Positions 10,596 to 21,740 of a DNA stretch of 64,000 nucleotides are shown one piece after another. The stretch lies in the NCBI GenBank assembly GCA_036346275.1, contig CM070711.1, positions 52,329,435 through 52,393,434 on the forward strand. Reading direction: 5' to 3'. The DNA is from Otatea glauca. Lineage: Eukaryota; Streptophyta; Magnoliopsida; Poales; Poaceae. The number at the start of each line of letters is the position of its first letter. Within the stretch, counting starts at the first letter, position 1. A model generated the notes under the pieces. That model searched no databases and was not told the DNA's origin. It was given only the letters and a program-made list of their open reading frames with translations. A program made the position numbers and the translations under genes.

Positions 10596-13500
10596 TGTAA
10601 CATCCCAATTTTGCCTATAATTTCACTCATGTGCATTTTGGTAATTTTTTGAATTTGTTGGATTTTCCAGAAATTAATTGAATTTATTTTAATTAAGTAT
10701 ATTGAACCTTTTGTGAAAACTAATTATTACTAGATAAAAACTAATATAAAGTTTTGCCAAAAATATTTTACTTGAGTTCAAAATGTCTCAAAGTATTTAT
10801 GAGAATTTTCTGGGATTTTTTCTGATATTTTAATTGCTTGAAACTGATTAAACTGATTTCTGTAATTATTTTAAATCAAAACCCGTTTAAAAATCAAATG
10901 AATAAGATTAGGCGGAGCCCGATCTTGTGTGCGTCTGCGACCCATCATTGTATGCGGCGCTTTCCGACTGCGTCGCCATCTTTGAAGCTGCCAACCGTCA
11001 AATCTTCATCGTGTGGTCTTCATCAAGCCACGTCACCGGTATCGCGTCGGCCGTTGGATCGCAAAGGGACGCGTGTGATTTAAAGATGAGATCAGAAACC
11101 CTAACGCTCGCGAGCCATTGGATCAAGATCGTGCGGAAGAAATCGTATCGTGTTATTTTTGGAAAGGTTGGATCGCATCTGTTGATTTTGGAAAGTGCGG
11201 ATCGGATCTTATCGGACGATTGTCCGTCGTCGTCTCCGACAGAGTCTCCGAAATTGCCACCGCACACCGTCTCCGCCGCGGATTGCTAGGCTTGCCGTGT
11301 TTGCGCAAACGTCGAGGCTATAAAAGCCACAGCCCGCACCCCGATGTTCCCTATCCCCTTGCGCATCTAGTCTCTCTAGTCCTAGCCTCAGAGTCGCCGC
11401 CGTTTAGCCCTAAGAGCTCGTCGTACTTCTTCGTAGCGCCGCCGCTTGTTTTCTCGTCGTGTCACTACCGTCGAGCCTCCATCAGCCGTGTGGGTTCCAG
11501 TTTCGAGTTCGCCGCGTCGAGCCGCACCAGAGCTACCACCTCTTCATCACCGGAAGGACCTAGTTCGTTGTTGGGCTCGTCGTCATCTTCATCTCCGGAA
11601 CTTCGGCGCCGCCGCGACATCGCCGTGCCGGAGCCGCTCGGCCGTCGGATCTTCGCGGACCGTCGGATCGTGCCACGTCTCGATCGTCAGCGATGTTACG
11701 CTCGCCGTAAGGTTGGCCGTTAGATTTAAGATGAGCAGTCAAGATTGAGCCGCGTAGGAGTAGATCGTGAACAGTTGGATCCTTGCGCGGATGTGCGACG
11801 CGTGTCGGCTCGGAAGCCGAAGCGTTGTGCGCCGGGTGCACGGTGGACAAGCGGTGCTGTGGACGTGGTCTGTAGACCGAGCGACGTGGTGCAATTTGGT
11901 TGGCCCACGTGTCGCGATGACGTCATCTTGACATCACCGGTCCACAAAGACACCTCGAGTCCATGGTGGACCAATGAGTTTCGTGGATGAGTCCATGCGC
12001 GAAACGTGTGTCCATCTTTGATTGGTCCACGTGTCGCTTGCGGATTAATCGGTAATTTCCAGTAGAAAAATAATTCTGGAAAATAGGATTTTCAAATTTC
12101 TGTATTTTCAGTATTTATTCAAACTTCAAAAGGCTATAACTTTTGCATTTTAACTCGGATTTGAGTGATTCAAATTTATAAAAATTTGTAAAATCAAGAT
12201 CTATTTAATGGTGCTTTTGAATTGAATTTTTGGAGTCTATTTGCTCTCTGTTTTGGGTGTTTATTTCTATTTTATCTCTATTCGCGTAGACGTTGAATTG
12301 CTCGGTGCTCCGGAGGAAGATTCGCCGCTTCAAGACCCAAGTTCAGAGCAAGACCATCACCTGTTCCAAGGCAGGTTGTGCTTTGATCATATTGCACCTA
12401 ATTTCACAAAATTGCTATTTTGTCTTTAAAATTTATGCATGATACTTTATGTGTATAAATGATTTCAATTAATCTAGGAACTAGATAATATGCCTATTTG
12501 AATTAAATCATACCTTGTCAATTGTATGCCATGATATAATTATCACCCTAGGATATGGAACTATAGTTGGTTAATATTAATAATCAACATGGGACTAGTT
12601 AGACCGTATTAGTTTGCTTAGCCATGCCACGTCATCACATGTATCTGGAACATTGATATTTAATCTTTACTAATGGATTATGGAACAATGTTTATAAATT
12701 GGTGTGTCATGTGTTGTCACACAGTGATATTGAATTGTCGTGGCGAGGAGGTCACACAACTAGATTGAATTGCTGATGGCACGTGGTGCTTGGTAATCAA
12801 CTGGGGTGGTAATCATTTTAGATCAGGGCAAGTGACTAGGGGCAGTATGCCCAGGTGGGCCTGTTGGGCAGGAGTATGTGGAAGTCTTGCCTTGGTCACT
12901 TTAAGGACTTAACCTTGCAAGCCTCGACTGGTCGTACATGCAACCACGTTTGGAATGGGACAACCTAGGCGACTAATTATTGATGTTTAGATTTTTGGTA
13001 CTACGATGGTGTTCATGAGTCCCGGTTATGGGGTAGCTCACATGGCGCAAGAGGGGGCCACGGATGTAGTAACCAGTCCCACCGGTGTTGAAACCTTAGA
13101 GGTAGTACGTGTCTAAGCAGAGCATTGTAAAGACTTTGTTATGGTCACTCACCTGTGTGGTGTTTGATTATATCGTGTGGGTAAAGTGCATAACCTCTGC
13201 AGAGTGTAAAACTGTTCGAATAGCCGTGCTCACGGAATTGAGCAATGCTCGAGAATTACAGTCAAGGGTTAGACTTTTGTTAAATAAAAACTTGTTGGGA
13301 TGGTGGGTTGTCATGAAAACTTGGAATTCGACTTAGAATGAAAAACCCTGTTTACTTGAAAAGTTGAATCTATTATTTCCAATTATTTTTTTTACTATCT
13401 TTTAATCTACTTACTGTATTCTTTTATAAATCTTTGCTTTCTCGCAAAATAGCCATGTTAGCCTTCCTTGGAATAAGCCAAGCATGTAGAATATTAGACT

Positions 13501-13879
13501 TGTAGTACTGTGCACAACTTGTTGAGTACTTTATGTACTCACCCCGCAACAACAAACTTCAGAAGAGGAGGAATCCGTGGCATTCTTGGAGGAGTACCAC
13601 GACGCTGATGCTTAGGGTCCGAACCTCGTCAGTTGCCTGTGGTGAACTGGGGAGCTGCTACGTTTACTTTATTTTATTGCTTTGCTAATTGCTATTTCTT
13701 AGTTAAGCCTCTGTGGCAATAATCTTGTAAGACAACGATTATTATTAATTATTGAAGTTATGCTATATTCATTGTGTATGACTGTAATAGCATCTATGTT
13801 GAGCATGTGTGCACTAGCGTGATCCTGGACTAGTGCGATATACACAGAGGGTCCGGATTTTCATATTCGGGTCCCAACA
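10596..13879 (+). repeat. 3' LTR of the Tekay element
   Basis: It is a diverged copy of 1552-4866 with the same ends (TGTAACATCCC to CCCAACA), TATA box (11319-11326) and CTCTGCAGAG block (13195-13204). It differs by many substitutions and short indels, most densely around 10910-11040 and 12900-13100. Confidence 0.9.
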
Positions 13880-13884
13880 TATTT

Positions 13885-14547
13885 CTTCTTGGTCTCAATT
13901 TCATCAACCAAGGTAAGATCATGAGCTGAGATTTTGCCCAATAGTTCAGTAGGTGTGAGCTTCTTCAGGTCACCACTATTGGATAGGTAAGTGATCAGGC
14001 TGTAACAGGCTCAAGGTAGAACCCTGATCATCTTCCTGCATACTTCAACTTCATCAACTTTAGTTCCTAGACCTTTAAGCTCATTTATGATGGGATTTAG
14101 TCTAGAAAACATGTCATTAGCATTTTCTTGAGGAAGCATTTTGAACTGATCAAATTTTTCTCTGACAACAAAGTATCTTTCCTCTTTTACATCAGAGGTA
14201 CCCTCATGAATCTCTTGAAGAGTAGTCCATATATCATAAGCAGTAGAAAGATTGCTGACTCTATCAAAAACTTCAATGCTGAGACAAGAAAATATAGCAT
14301 TTCTAGCCTGAGCATAATATTGCAAATTTCTTATTTCCCCAGGTGTAGGTTCTGAGAAAGAGTATTGCCCTTCAGGTATGACACGTGGAGGCAAAGGTCT
14401 TTCTGTGACTCTCCACACATCATAACTTACGGCTTCAAGATAGCACCTCATTCTAATTTTCCCATAAGAATAATTTGTGCCATCAAAAATACGTACCCTT
14501 CCTACTCTTACTGTAGCTGATCCTATTTCCTCGACCATTTTACCCAA
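13885..14547 (-). pseudogene. SIRE-type copia gag, N-terminal part
   Basis: A minus-strand frame starts at ATG 14547 (MGKMVEEIGSATVRVGR) and carries the capsid domain common to plant copia gags (UBN2 family). Landmarks are FDGTNYSYGKIRMRCYL, a short helical region with AYDIWTTLQEIHEGT, and FDQFKMLPQENANDMFSRL. One TGA after RVLP (about 14008-14010) interrupts it, but the same frame then continues through GDLKKLTPTELLGKIS and LVDEIETKKK up to the Tekay insertion. It resumes at 1551 with the acidic segment. The start is about 30 bases inside the primer-binding site, so the leader is short. Confidence 0.85.
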
Positions 14548-14576
14548 GCGGTTAAGCTTTTAAAATGGGTAACCTT

Positions 14577-14588
14577 GCTCTGATACCA
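14577..14588 (-). other. Primer-binding site of the SIRE-type copia element
   Basis: The reverse complement reads TGGTATCAGAGC, the exact plant initiator-tRNA-Met primer site. It lies two bases inside the LTR edge at 14591. Confidence 0.85.
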
Positions 14589-14590
14589 CT

Positions 14591-16335
14591 TGAAAGGATC
14601 AAGTTGGCCTAGAGGGGGGTGAATAGGCAACTTTTTTAAAAAACTTTTAATTATTAAGAAAAACTTTTCTCAATAAATACTTAGCAACAAAAAATAATTA
14701 GAGTAGGGAATTAGCACAACTTAGTTGCAGTAAAAACTTGAATGAAAACTGACAATAAAATGAACACGTAAAGATAAATCAATATCAAGATGACAAGGAT
14801 TTTTCACCGAGGTTCAGAGACCAATCTCCTACGTCTTCGTTAGAACACTTCTTCAAAAATATTGCTCCACCAAATAGCCAATTTCAATGGCTTTTGGTCT
14901 TTCACTATCTTGACTCTTCCACCACTCCGGTGAGGTGAGTCTCAACCTTTCACAGCAATGGTGGTCTTCCACAATCCCTTTTGGATAGGTCGCACCAACA
15001 ACTTCTCCAACCGTTTAGGAACAGCTAGTTCCAAGAGTAATAGACTATCCACAAGTCCTGTCTCTTGGTTCAGTAGCTAGATGCAAACTAGACTCAGCTT
15101 GGAGCAAGAGCTCTAAATGTTCAGAATGTTTGTGGTTTCTGAGTTGAAGCTCAAACTCTTTGATGGAATGAAAGCTCAAGAATGCTAAAGATCAAAGAGT
15201 TGTAATTGATTTGAGAGATGTTAACGATGTTCAGAATGTCGAGGATGTGTATGTGCAAAGCTTTGTTTTCATTTTTGTGAACTCTCGCACTGTATATATA
15301 GAGCCTGAACAGAAATAACCGTTGTACCTACCATTTGCCCGTTGGGGGTTGGCAGGATGGATGAGACAGGTCAACTACTACCTCTTTTATAAGAATTTTA
15401 AGATGTATGAGTCATATGTTGAAATATATACACGTGCCGGACTGAAAATGTTAGTCCGGAGTACATAAGATTGGAGAAGTATTATTGTACCCAGTGTGAC
15501 CTATTTGCGCCGGACCAAAAAACCGGTCAGTCGTATACATGTACTGGTAAAGGAAGTTTGTGCCGAACTGAAAAAATTGGTACGGTGTACACATGCTTTG
15601 TTATATTTGGGTACCAGCAAAATAATGTTTGCGCCAGACTGAAAAAGTTGGTTCGGCGTAAAAGAGAAAGCCGTTGGTTTTTACCAGAGAGAATCACGTT
15701 TGCGATGAACCGAAAAAGTTGGTCCGGCGTACACTTAGAATTTTGGTCCGCAGCAAACGGCATGTTCTCGGTTAAGATTTGAGTAAAGTAATTCTTAACA
15801 CCGGACTAGAAATTTGTTCAGAGTGAAAAGACAACATACACCGGACTTGAAGATAAGGATGAATTCGGATCGGTCCATCGTGAGCGGTGTACGCTCGGTT
15901 GAAATAAATCAAAGAGAGTTCTTATCGTCGGACTGAAAAATTCGGTCCGCGTACATGGAGGCGCTCGGTTAGAATTTGAAACTTGATTTTTCAATGCGGA
16001 CTAAATGAAGTTAGTCAGAAAAGAACTCTTTTGGCTAAGAGAAGGATATCTGGATTTTTGAGTGGGAGATGTGAAATGTCCTATGCTCCAAGTAATCTTA
16101 GTGATTTTAGCATATGAACCAAGATTATTACTTGTGTATAATCCCTCTTAATAGTACGGTTATTCTAGCTATATGGCTTGAATCAACTCCTAAGCCAAAA
16201 CTAAAAATAAACACCTTAGCCTAGTTCTTCAAATATAACTATTGTCATCTTTATACTAAGTATGCTTCTTGATCATCAACACCAAAACCTGCATAATAAG
16301 CATAACTAAAAAAATAGGGGGCCTAGATGCTCTCA
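14591..16335 (-). repeat. 5' LTR of the SIRE-type copia element
   Basis: On the minus strand the LTR starts TGAGAGCATCTAGGCCCC (16335) and ends CCTTTCA (14591) next to the primer site. The length, about 1.75 kb, and both ends fit SIRE/Opie-type LTRs of grasses. A TATA run is at 15293-15300. Upstream of it, in U3, lies the hairpin array at 15434-16017. The other LTR is outside the window. Confidence 0.8.
15434..16017. repeat. Array of nine imperfect CCGGACT...AGTCCGG hairpin repeats in the copia U3
   Basis: Nine units start near 15434, 15507, 15559, 15630, 15701, 15798, 15838, 15927 and 15994. Each has a CCGGACT-like left arm, an A-rich centre and a GGTCCGG-like right arm, often followed by CGTACA. 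Unit length is about 30 bases and spacing varies (40 to 100). The best unit, at 15437-15459, has 7-base arms. Variable spacing and decay rule out a CRISPR array. Confidence 0.8.
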
Positions 16336-16870
16336 GAAGGGTTGTGAGTATTACATATGATTTACTTATTTCTTATCAGTCAAACTTGCTCTTACAAATT
16401 CCGTTTGCAAATGACAATTGGATTTACAATTTCAATTCCGCTTTATGCAAATTAACCGTAGAAGCCTTTCCTTTGAAATAGCCTGCATATATTATAGGTT
16501 TTGCTAAAGTCTTGCGGAGTACGTAAAGTACTCACTCTTGCTTATATGTTGTTTTTAGGTGGAAAAGTTAGCAATGCTTTGAAGATATCTTTCCGTCGCA
16601 GGTTGTGGGATTTTTCGATAATGCAATCTTTCTAGGGATTATGCCTTGTCAGTTGCTTGCGGGTTGGATGGGCACACTACAAGACTTTGCTTCTTTTGCT
16701 GCTATATATGCTCTGAGTTGTAAGATTCCTTTGTATAATAGTTTCCGCTTAAATATTTGTTGTATGGTTGTGATTCCAATTGTTGAAAATGTGCGTACTA
16801 GCCACTGATCATGGGACTAGTACTGTATATGCATTAGATTTCTATTTTTGCATTTGTGTGAAAATGGGGG
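16336..16870 (+). repeat. Divergent Ty3-type LTR fragment (tail part)
   Basis: This stretch has the layout of the end of a Tekay-like LTR: AAAGTACTCACTC near 16525 (compare the TGTACTCACCCCGC block of the LTR at 1552) and TACTAGCCACTGATC...GGGACTAGTA near 16797-16825, which mirrors the ACTAGCGTGATCCTGGACTAGT block. Identity is low, so this is a different family or an old copy. No gene is visible. Confidence 0.4.
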
Positions 16871-16894
16871 TCGTTGCACGGCCGTAGCCTCTAA

Positions 16895-17215
16895 GGGAGT
16901 GGTCATGACCTTTCTATGAGTAGTCACAGCCAAGAGTGACTTTGAGTGGTCTTTGGCTTTATGAGATCATAGACAAGAGTGGTCTTTAGCTTTAAGTGAA
17001 CACTACCAAGATTGGTTTTTGGCTTTGAGTGGTCACTGCCAACAATGGTCATTGGCTTTGGGAGATCACAGCCAAGAGCGGTCATGGACAATAGTGGTCA
17101 TGGACCAAAGTGATCATGGACTAGAGTGGTCACAGCCAAGAGTGGCCTTTGAAGGATCACGGCCTAGGGAGGTGATGACTTGAAGAGTGGTCGTGGATCA
17201 AGGTGGTCATGGTCT
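16895..17215. repeat. Degenerate minisatellite (GAGTGGTCAnGGCCAA-like units)
   Basis: About 320 bases are made of some 20 imperfect copies of a 14-17-base unit close to GAGTGGTCATGGCCAA or its variant with CTTTGGCTT. Unit length and sequence drift, so no reading frame is preserved. Confidence 0.75.
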
Positions 17216-18300
17216 AATTAATTCTATGTGGAATCTTTTGATATTTGACTGATAATTGATCCTTTGTCTGGTTTATATGCATGTTATCTGGAACAATGCT
17301 ATGTGATGGTTTGCTTATCTGTATTGGTTGCAGGACTCCGGAGCTAGGTCATGGTGAGGCGAAGGCAAGATCGACACTATGCTAGGAGAGCTGAGGTCCA
17401 GAACAATCAAGGGACGCCAAAGATGGCGAGGCGGAAAGTGGTTGTAAGTTGGAAAGACAAGAAGCGGAGCGTGAAGCATTGTGATGGACATGGCGGGCAA
17501 TGGAAAGGTAGACCGGGACTAGGCTCCAGGAGGAGTTGGGGTTCAGAATGGTCAAGAAAACTAAAGTCATCATGATGAAGCGGACAAGAACACATGGCGT
17601 GCCAAGTGATTTGGGCCCATTTGCAAATGAGGACAGTTTGGAGTCCGGACGTGTGAGAGGCTTTGCGGAAAGTCATTGGGGCCACATGGAAGGTGACGAA
17701 GTATGAAAGATGCTTCAAGTGGTTGGATGAGATGCTAACTTGAGGATCGTTGGATAAGTGTTTGCGAGTAGAGTAAAAGCTAAGTTAGTGTTAAAGGGTA
17801 TGGTCAAAACTGGTGATGATGTTGGGTTTTAGGTCAGCCTATGTGTGAATGAGTGAGTTAATCTCACCCCTACATTAGATTCCTTATGTGAGTGAGTTAA
17901 TCTCAGCTCTACGATAAGACTTCTGTGTGATTGTAATTGGACTTAAATTGTGGCATTGTATTATGTGGTTGTGTGTGATTGTATTAGGAGACATGTATGC
18001 GATTGTACAATGTACATGATATACTACCCATGGGTATCTATCAGTATAAGGTATCTATCGGGTTCAGGCGTGGGCACAGATCTGTACTCGTGAAACTTAG
18101 TGGGTTTGGTTGGGTGGCACGTGTTCAGGTTCGAATGATGGGTTTGAGGCAGTCATATCTAGAGATATCCACTCGATTGTCATCCCTAGTAGGAATACCC
18201 TTGTAGTGACAATTGGGCGGATGCAAGCCAGACTTGGTCGATGCCAATGCAAACAGCAAATCTAGGTTTTGCTTGTCCTTTGTGTGGCACATCTTTTTCC
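17216..18300. other. Unassigned intergenic sequence
   Basis: Short ORFs at 17351-17575 (plus) and 17407-17718 (minus) overlap on opposite strands. They have no recognisable domain or splice context and look like chance frames. The text resembles transposon or LTR leader sequence, but I could not name a family. Confidence 0.4.
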
Positions 18301-18305
18301 ACAAG

Positions 18306-18402
18306 CCCCATCCTTGGCCGCCAAGAAATCTGGAGAAAACAAGAAAGAAATAAAGAAAAACATGTGACGCCAAAGAAATCCCCATCCTTGGCCGCCAAGA
18401 AA
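18306..18402 (+). promoter_or_regulatory. Pair of perfect 23-bp direct repeats upstream of the intact P450
   Basis: The same 23 bases occur at 18306-18328 and 18380-18402, 74 bases apart, ending 80 bases before the P450 start codon. Each copy contains CTTGGCCGCCAAG, a hairpin with 5-base arms and a CCG centre. Their place in the proximal promoter or 5' UTR suggests a paired protein-binding site or a small duplication. No clear TATA box is seen nearby. Confidence 0.5.
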
Positions 18403-18482
18403 ACATGGTAGTAAAATGATCTACCGTGGACTACTTGTACCGCTCACTACACACTGCCTCAGAAGAGCACAAAGCAACAACA

Positions 18483-20890
18483 ATGAAGAAACCAATGGAG
18501 GCCGTGGCAGCAACGTCGACACTGGAACGTGAGGCTTCTCCAACACCGTGGAGCCTGCTCTACGGTCTTGCTGCCCTGCTCGTCGCGTGGGCGGTTTCCC
18601 GGGCCGCGGAGAGATTCTGGCTGAGGCCTCGGCGGCTCGGCCGGGCGCTCCGAGCGCAGGGGCTCCGCGGCACGGCGTACAGCTTCCCGGCCGGGGACCT
18701 CACGGAGAACGGCCGGCTCAACGCGGAGGCCCGGTCCAGGCCCATGCCTCTGTGCCACGACATTGTTCCCCGCGTGGTGCCACTCCTCCAAAACGTCGTC
18801 AAGGAGCACGGTAAACGAATTATATTGTTGCAGAGGGATCTTCTTGCTCTGTCACGTCCGTCCATAACACTTTAATTGACTTAGCTGTAGCTGTAGCTTG
18901 TATATGCTGGTGGTGTTTTACCGGTTTTGGACGAATCAGGGCTGGATTTCTCAGATTTTCCGTCAAATATATGTTTGCTTCCGACGTGAACATTTGAGAT
19001 TGACGCGTTTGACAATTGTGTTGTGTGAATTAGTGGATGTCACAATGGACGGACGTGACCGTTATTAGTGATATGATGATGACTTTATCCAGCTCCTAAA
19101 TTCCTAATTTCAAAACATCCGAAAAAAATCTAAAAAGAAGAAGAAGGAACAAGTTCAGAGAGTACCGATCAGATCTACATTGAGAAGATCACCACTCCGC
19201 CCCGGTCCCGCAAATAATTTTCTCTACTGCTGCACTACAAATTTTCCGATTAGACATAAGTTTTCATAATAAAAAAAAACCACATTTTCCATCTCTCTGA
19301 CACTACAGAATATTGAACCGCATGTAGGTAACATTTGCATCACCTGGTTCGGCCCAATTCCCAGGGTGGTTGTGGCAGAGCCAGAGCTAGTGAGAGACAT
19401 CCTATCCAACAAGTTCGGTCACTTCGAGAAATTCACGAACAAACGTTTCGGAAAGTTGCTGGCCCTTGGGCTTGCGAGCTACGACGGCGAGAAATGGGCG
19501 AAGCACAGGAGGATCCTGAACCCTGCTTTCCATCTCGAAAAGCTCAAGGTATTCTTACTAGCTTCGAAGTGATTAATTAAGCGAGCAAAGGTACATATAG
19601 GTGTATGTGTAATAACTGAAGTTATTTTCAGCTCATGTTGCCGGCTTTCTCGACGTGCTGCACGGAACTGATTGGCCGCTGGGAGAGTAAACTAGTTGTA
19701 GCTGGCTCTGATGGACCATATGAACTAGACATCTGGCAAGAGTTTCAGAACCTCACCGGAGACGTGATCTCTCGCACAGCGTTCGGCAGCAGCTTCATGG
19801 AAGGACGAAGGATCTTCCAGCTTCAGGCAGAGCAAGCCGAGCGACTTATCAAGGCCTTCCAGAATATTTACATCCCAGGCTACTTGTGAGCACTCTTCTA
19901 TGGCAACTTAATATTTGTCACATATAGATCTAGCGATTTCAATTCTTTGAGTACAATTGGTTGCGTTTTGCAGGTTCTTTCCAACTGAAAACAACAGGAG
20001 GATGAAGGAGGTCAACCGTGAGATCGAAGGGCTCCTAAGAGGAATGATCGAGAAGAGAGAGCACGCCATCGAGAACGGCGAAGTCTGTGGCAATGATTTG
20101 CTTGGTTTGATGCTGCAGTCGAACGTGGACAGTGGGAAATCCAGCCTGACGATGAGCACGGAGGATGTGATTGAGAAGTGCAAGCTCTTCTACTTCGCGG
20201 GGATGGAAACCACGTCGGTGCTGCTTACATGGACACTCGTCGTGCTAGGCATGCACCCTGAGTGGCAGGATCGAGCGAGGGAGGAGGTCCTCAGCGTGTT
20301 CGGCAGAAACAAACCCAGTTTCGACGGCCTGAGTCGACTCAAAACGGCAAGTGTTTGCGACAATTCTAATATCTGCATTACATCAAAAGTAGTACTGTAA
20401 TTGTCGCCTCAAAGCCATTGATTGCTAATTGCTAACTATGCCTAGGCTTCAATTTTTTATCTAGGTGACAATGATACTATATGAGGTTCTGAGGCTGTAT
20501 CCTCCGGCGATCACGCTAAACCGAAGAACATTCAAAGAAATACAGATCGGAGGCATCGCATACCCTGCTGGGGTAATCCTTGAATTGCCCATAATCTTGA
20601 TTCACCACAACCCTGATGTATGGGGGAAGGACGCGCTTGAGTTTAAGCCCGAGAGGTTCGCAAAGGGGATCTCCAAGGCGACGAAGGACCAGCCGGCATT
20701 CTTCCCGTTTGGTTGGGGGCCGAGAATTTGCATCGGCCAAAACTTCGCGTTGCTCGAAGCCAAGATGGCCCTGAGCATGATCCTTCAGCATTTCGAGTTT
20801 CAGTTGTCACCTTCGTACGTCCATGCACCGTACACCGTAATCACACTGCATCCTCAGCATGGTGCGCAAGTTATTCTCAAGAGACTCTGA
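18483..20890 (+). CDS. CYP72A: Cytochrome P450, CYP72A family (five exons, intact)
   Basis: This is a haem-thiolate monooxygenase of the plant CYP72 clan, anchored in the ER membrane and fed electrons by P450 reductase. Exons: 18483-18810, 19328-19548, 19632-19885, 19974-20346 and 20465-20890. All phases agree and give 533 residues, normal for the family. Visible parts: N-terminal membrane helix (about residues 22-40), Pro-rich hinge WLRPRR, I-helix AGMETTS (343-349), K-helix ExxR (399-402), PERF (454-457) and haem loop FGWGPRICIG (474-483, Cys481). The start is the first ATG of the frame; another lies 12 bases on. Exon 1 is very GC-rich, as in many grass genes. Introns are GT-AG except the last, which starts GC. 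CYP72A enzymes act on gibberellins, terpenoids or herbicides, and the substrate cannot be read here. A broken paralogue lies at 52889-60770. Confidence 0.93.
20347..20464 (+). other. Intron 4 of the P450 with a GC donor (GC-AG intron)
   Basis: Exon 4 ends CTCAAAACG and is followed by GCAAGT; the acceptor is TCTAG before GTGACAATG. Only this join keeps the family sequence SRLK-VTMILYEVLR in frame. The pseudogene has the usual GTGAGT at the same place. GCAAGT is the normal form of functional GC donors. Confidence 0.8.
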
Positions 20891-21008
20891 TCATCTTATA
20901 TGGCATGTTTGTTGGAGGCTATTTGTCAAGGTGTTGTAAAAGTAGTAGTACACACGCGCATTCAATGGAAATGTGCATGCATAGGCTGCATGAGGCCTTG
21001 TGTGCCTC

Positions 21009-21014
21009 AATAAA
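21009..21014 (+). terminator. Likely polyadenylation signal of the P450 gene
   Basis: AATAAA lies about 120 bases after the P450 stop codon in a T/G-rich context. A second AATAAA occurs near 21126. Confidence 0.45.
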
Positions 21015-21359
21015 TTTCACATGTGTGTAAGAGATATGTTCGTGTGCACGTGTAGACGGTACGAGTGTGATACATGTTTTTTTTCTAGAAAAAGAGTAGT
21101 AAGTGTCTTTATTTCTGAAGGTGAAAATAAATGACAAGCAATATGCATGCTTGATGTAAAAAGGTCAATCAATAGGCGGTGCGCACGTTGCACGCTGATT
21201 TTGCGCTCCACAAGGGTTTCCTCCTGCGGTCCTGCCTCATCCACCCTCCATCTGACTTTGAGATCTGTCTACATTTCTCCACTTCAACACCACCCGCACT
21301 TTAACCAATCCCTAGACTATGCTGCACAAATATACACTATTTCTACTGTCCCGATCACA

Positions 21360-21705
21360 AAATCAAAACTGCAAAAACCGAAACCGTGAAAACCGCAAAA
21401 ACCGCTCGAAAACCCGCTAAAAACCGAAGGGATAAGAAATTAAAAATTTGAAAAAATCGAAATCCATTCGGTTTTCAACGAAAACCGTGGTTTTTCACGA
21501 AAAACCACCGACCAATTGAAATGTTCCTACAAAGCGGTTTTGAGCGGTTTTCAAAAAAACTGCGGTTTTCAACGGTTTTGAGCAGTTTTTAATGCATAAA
21601 TTTTTTTCATATTTTTGAATTTTTGAATTAGAGTGGTTTACGAGCGGTTTTGAATCTCAAGCGCGGCGACGCGCTCAAAAACCACGGTTCTCGAGCCGCA
21701 GCGGT
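21360..21705. repeat. AAAACCG/CGGTTTT-rich repeat block
   Basis: The left part is packed with direct copies of AAAACCG (GAAAACCGCAAAAACCGC), the right part with the complement (GCGGTTTTGAGCGGTTTT). The block can therefore fold on itself. This layout resembles small non-autonomous DNA elements with short internal repeats, but I see no clear TIR or target duplication. Confidence 0.45.
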
Positions 21706-21740
21706 ACGCTCCGTCGAGGCAAGCCGCCGCCGCGCCAGCG

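Larger units (their letters stand above)
1552..13879 (+). mobile_element. Complete Tekay-type Ty3/gypsy chromovirus inserted in copia gag
   Basis: The element has two long LTRs (1552-4866 and 10596-13879), both beginning TGTAACATCCC and ending in CA, a tRNA-iMet-like primer-binding site, an upstream accessory ORF, gag-pol in the order gag, protease, RT, RNase H, integrase, chromodomain remnant, and a polypurine tract. This order and the very long LTRs fit Tekay-clade chromoviruses. The flanking 5-mers are GATTT (1547-1551) and TATTT (13880-13884), a target duplication with one mismatch. Removing the element joins two halves of one copia gag frame. Pol carries stops and frameshifts, so it cannot move on its own. 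The LTRs differ at many sites, so the insertion is not recent. Confidence 0.9.

Noticed and set aside
15434..16017. CRISPR-like array of repeats
   Set aside because: Units are decayed, spacing runs from 40 to 100 bases, and the array lies in the U3 of a copia LTR of a plant genome; no cas genes.
18426..18482. Extended P450 start upstream of 18483
   Set aside because: The frame is open to 18426 but contains no ATG before 18483, and the added residues do not look like a P450 N-terminus.
18560..18865. Minus-strand ORFs over P450 exon 1 as antisense genes
   Set aside because: Very GC-rich exon 1 gives long chance frames on all strands; no domain.
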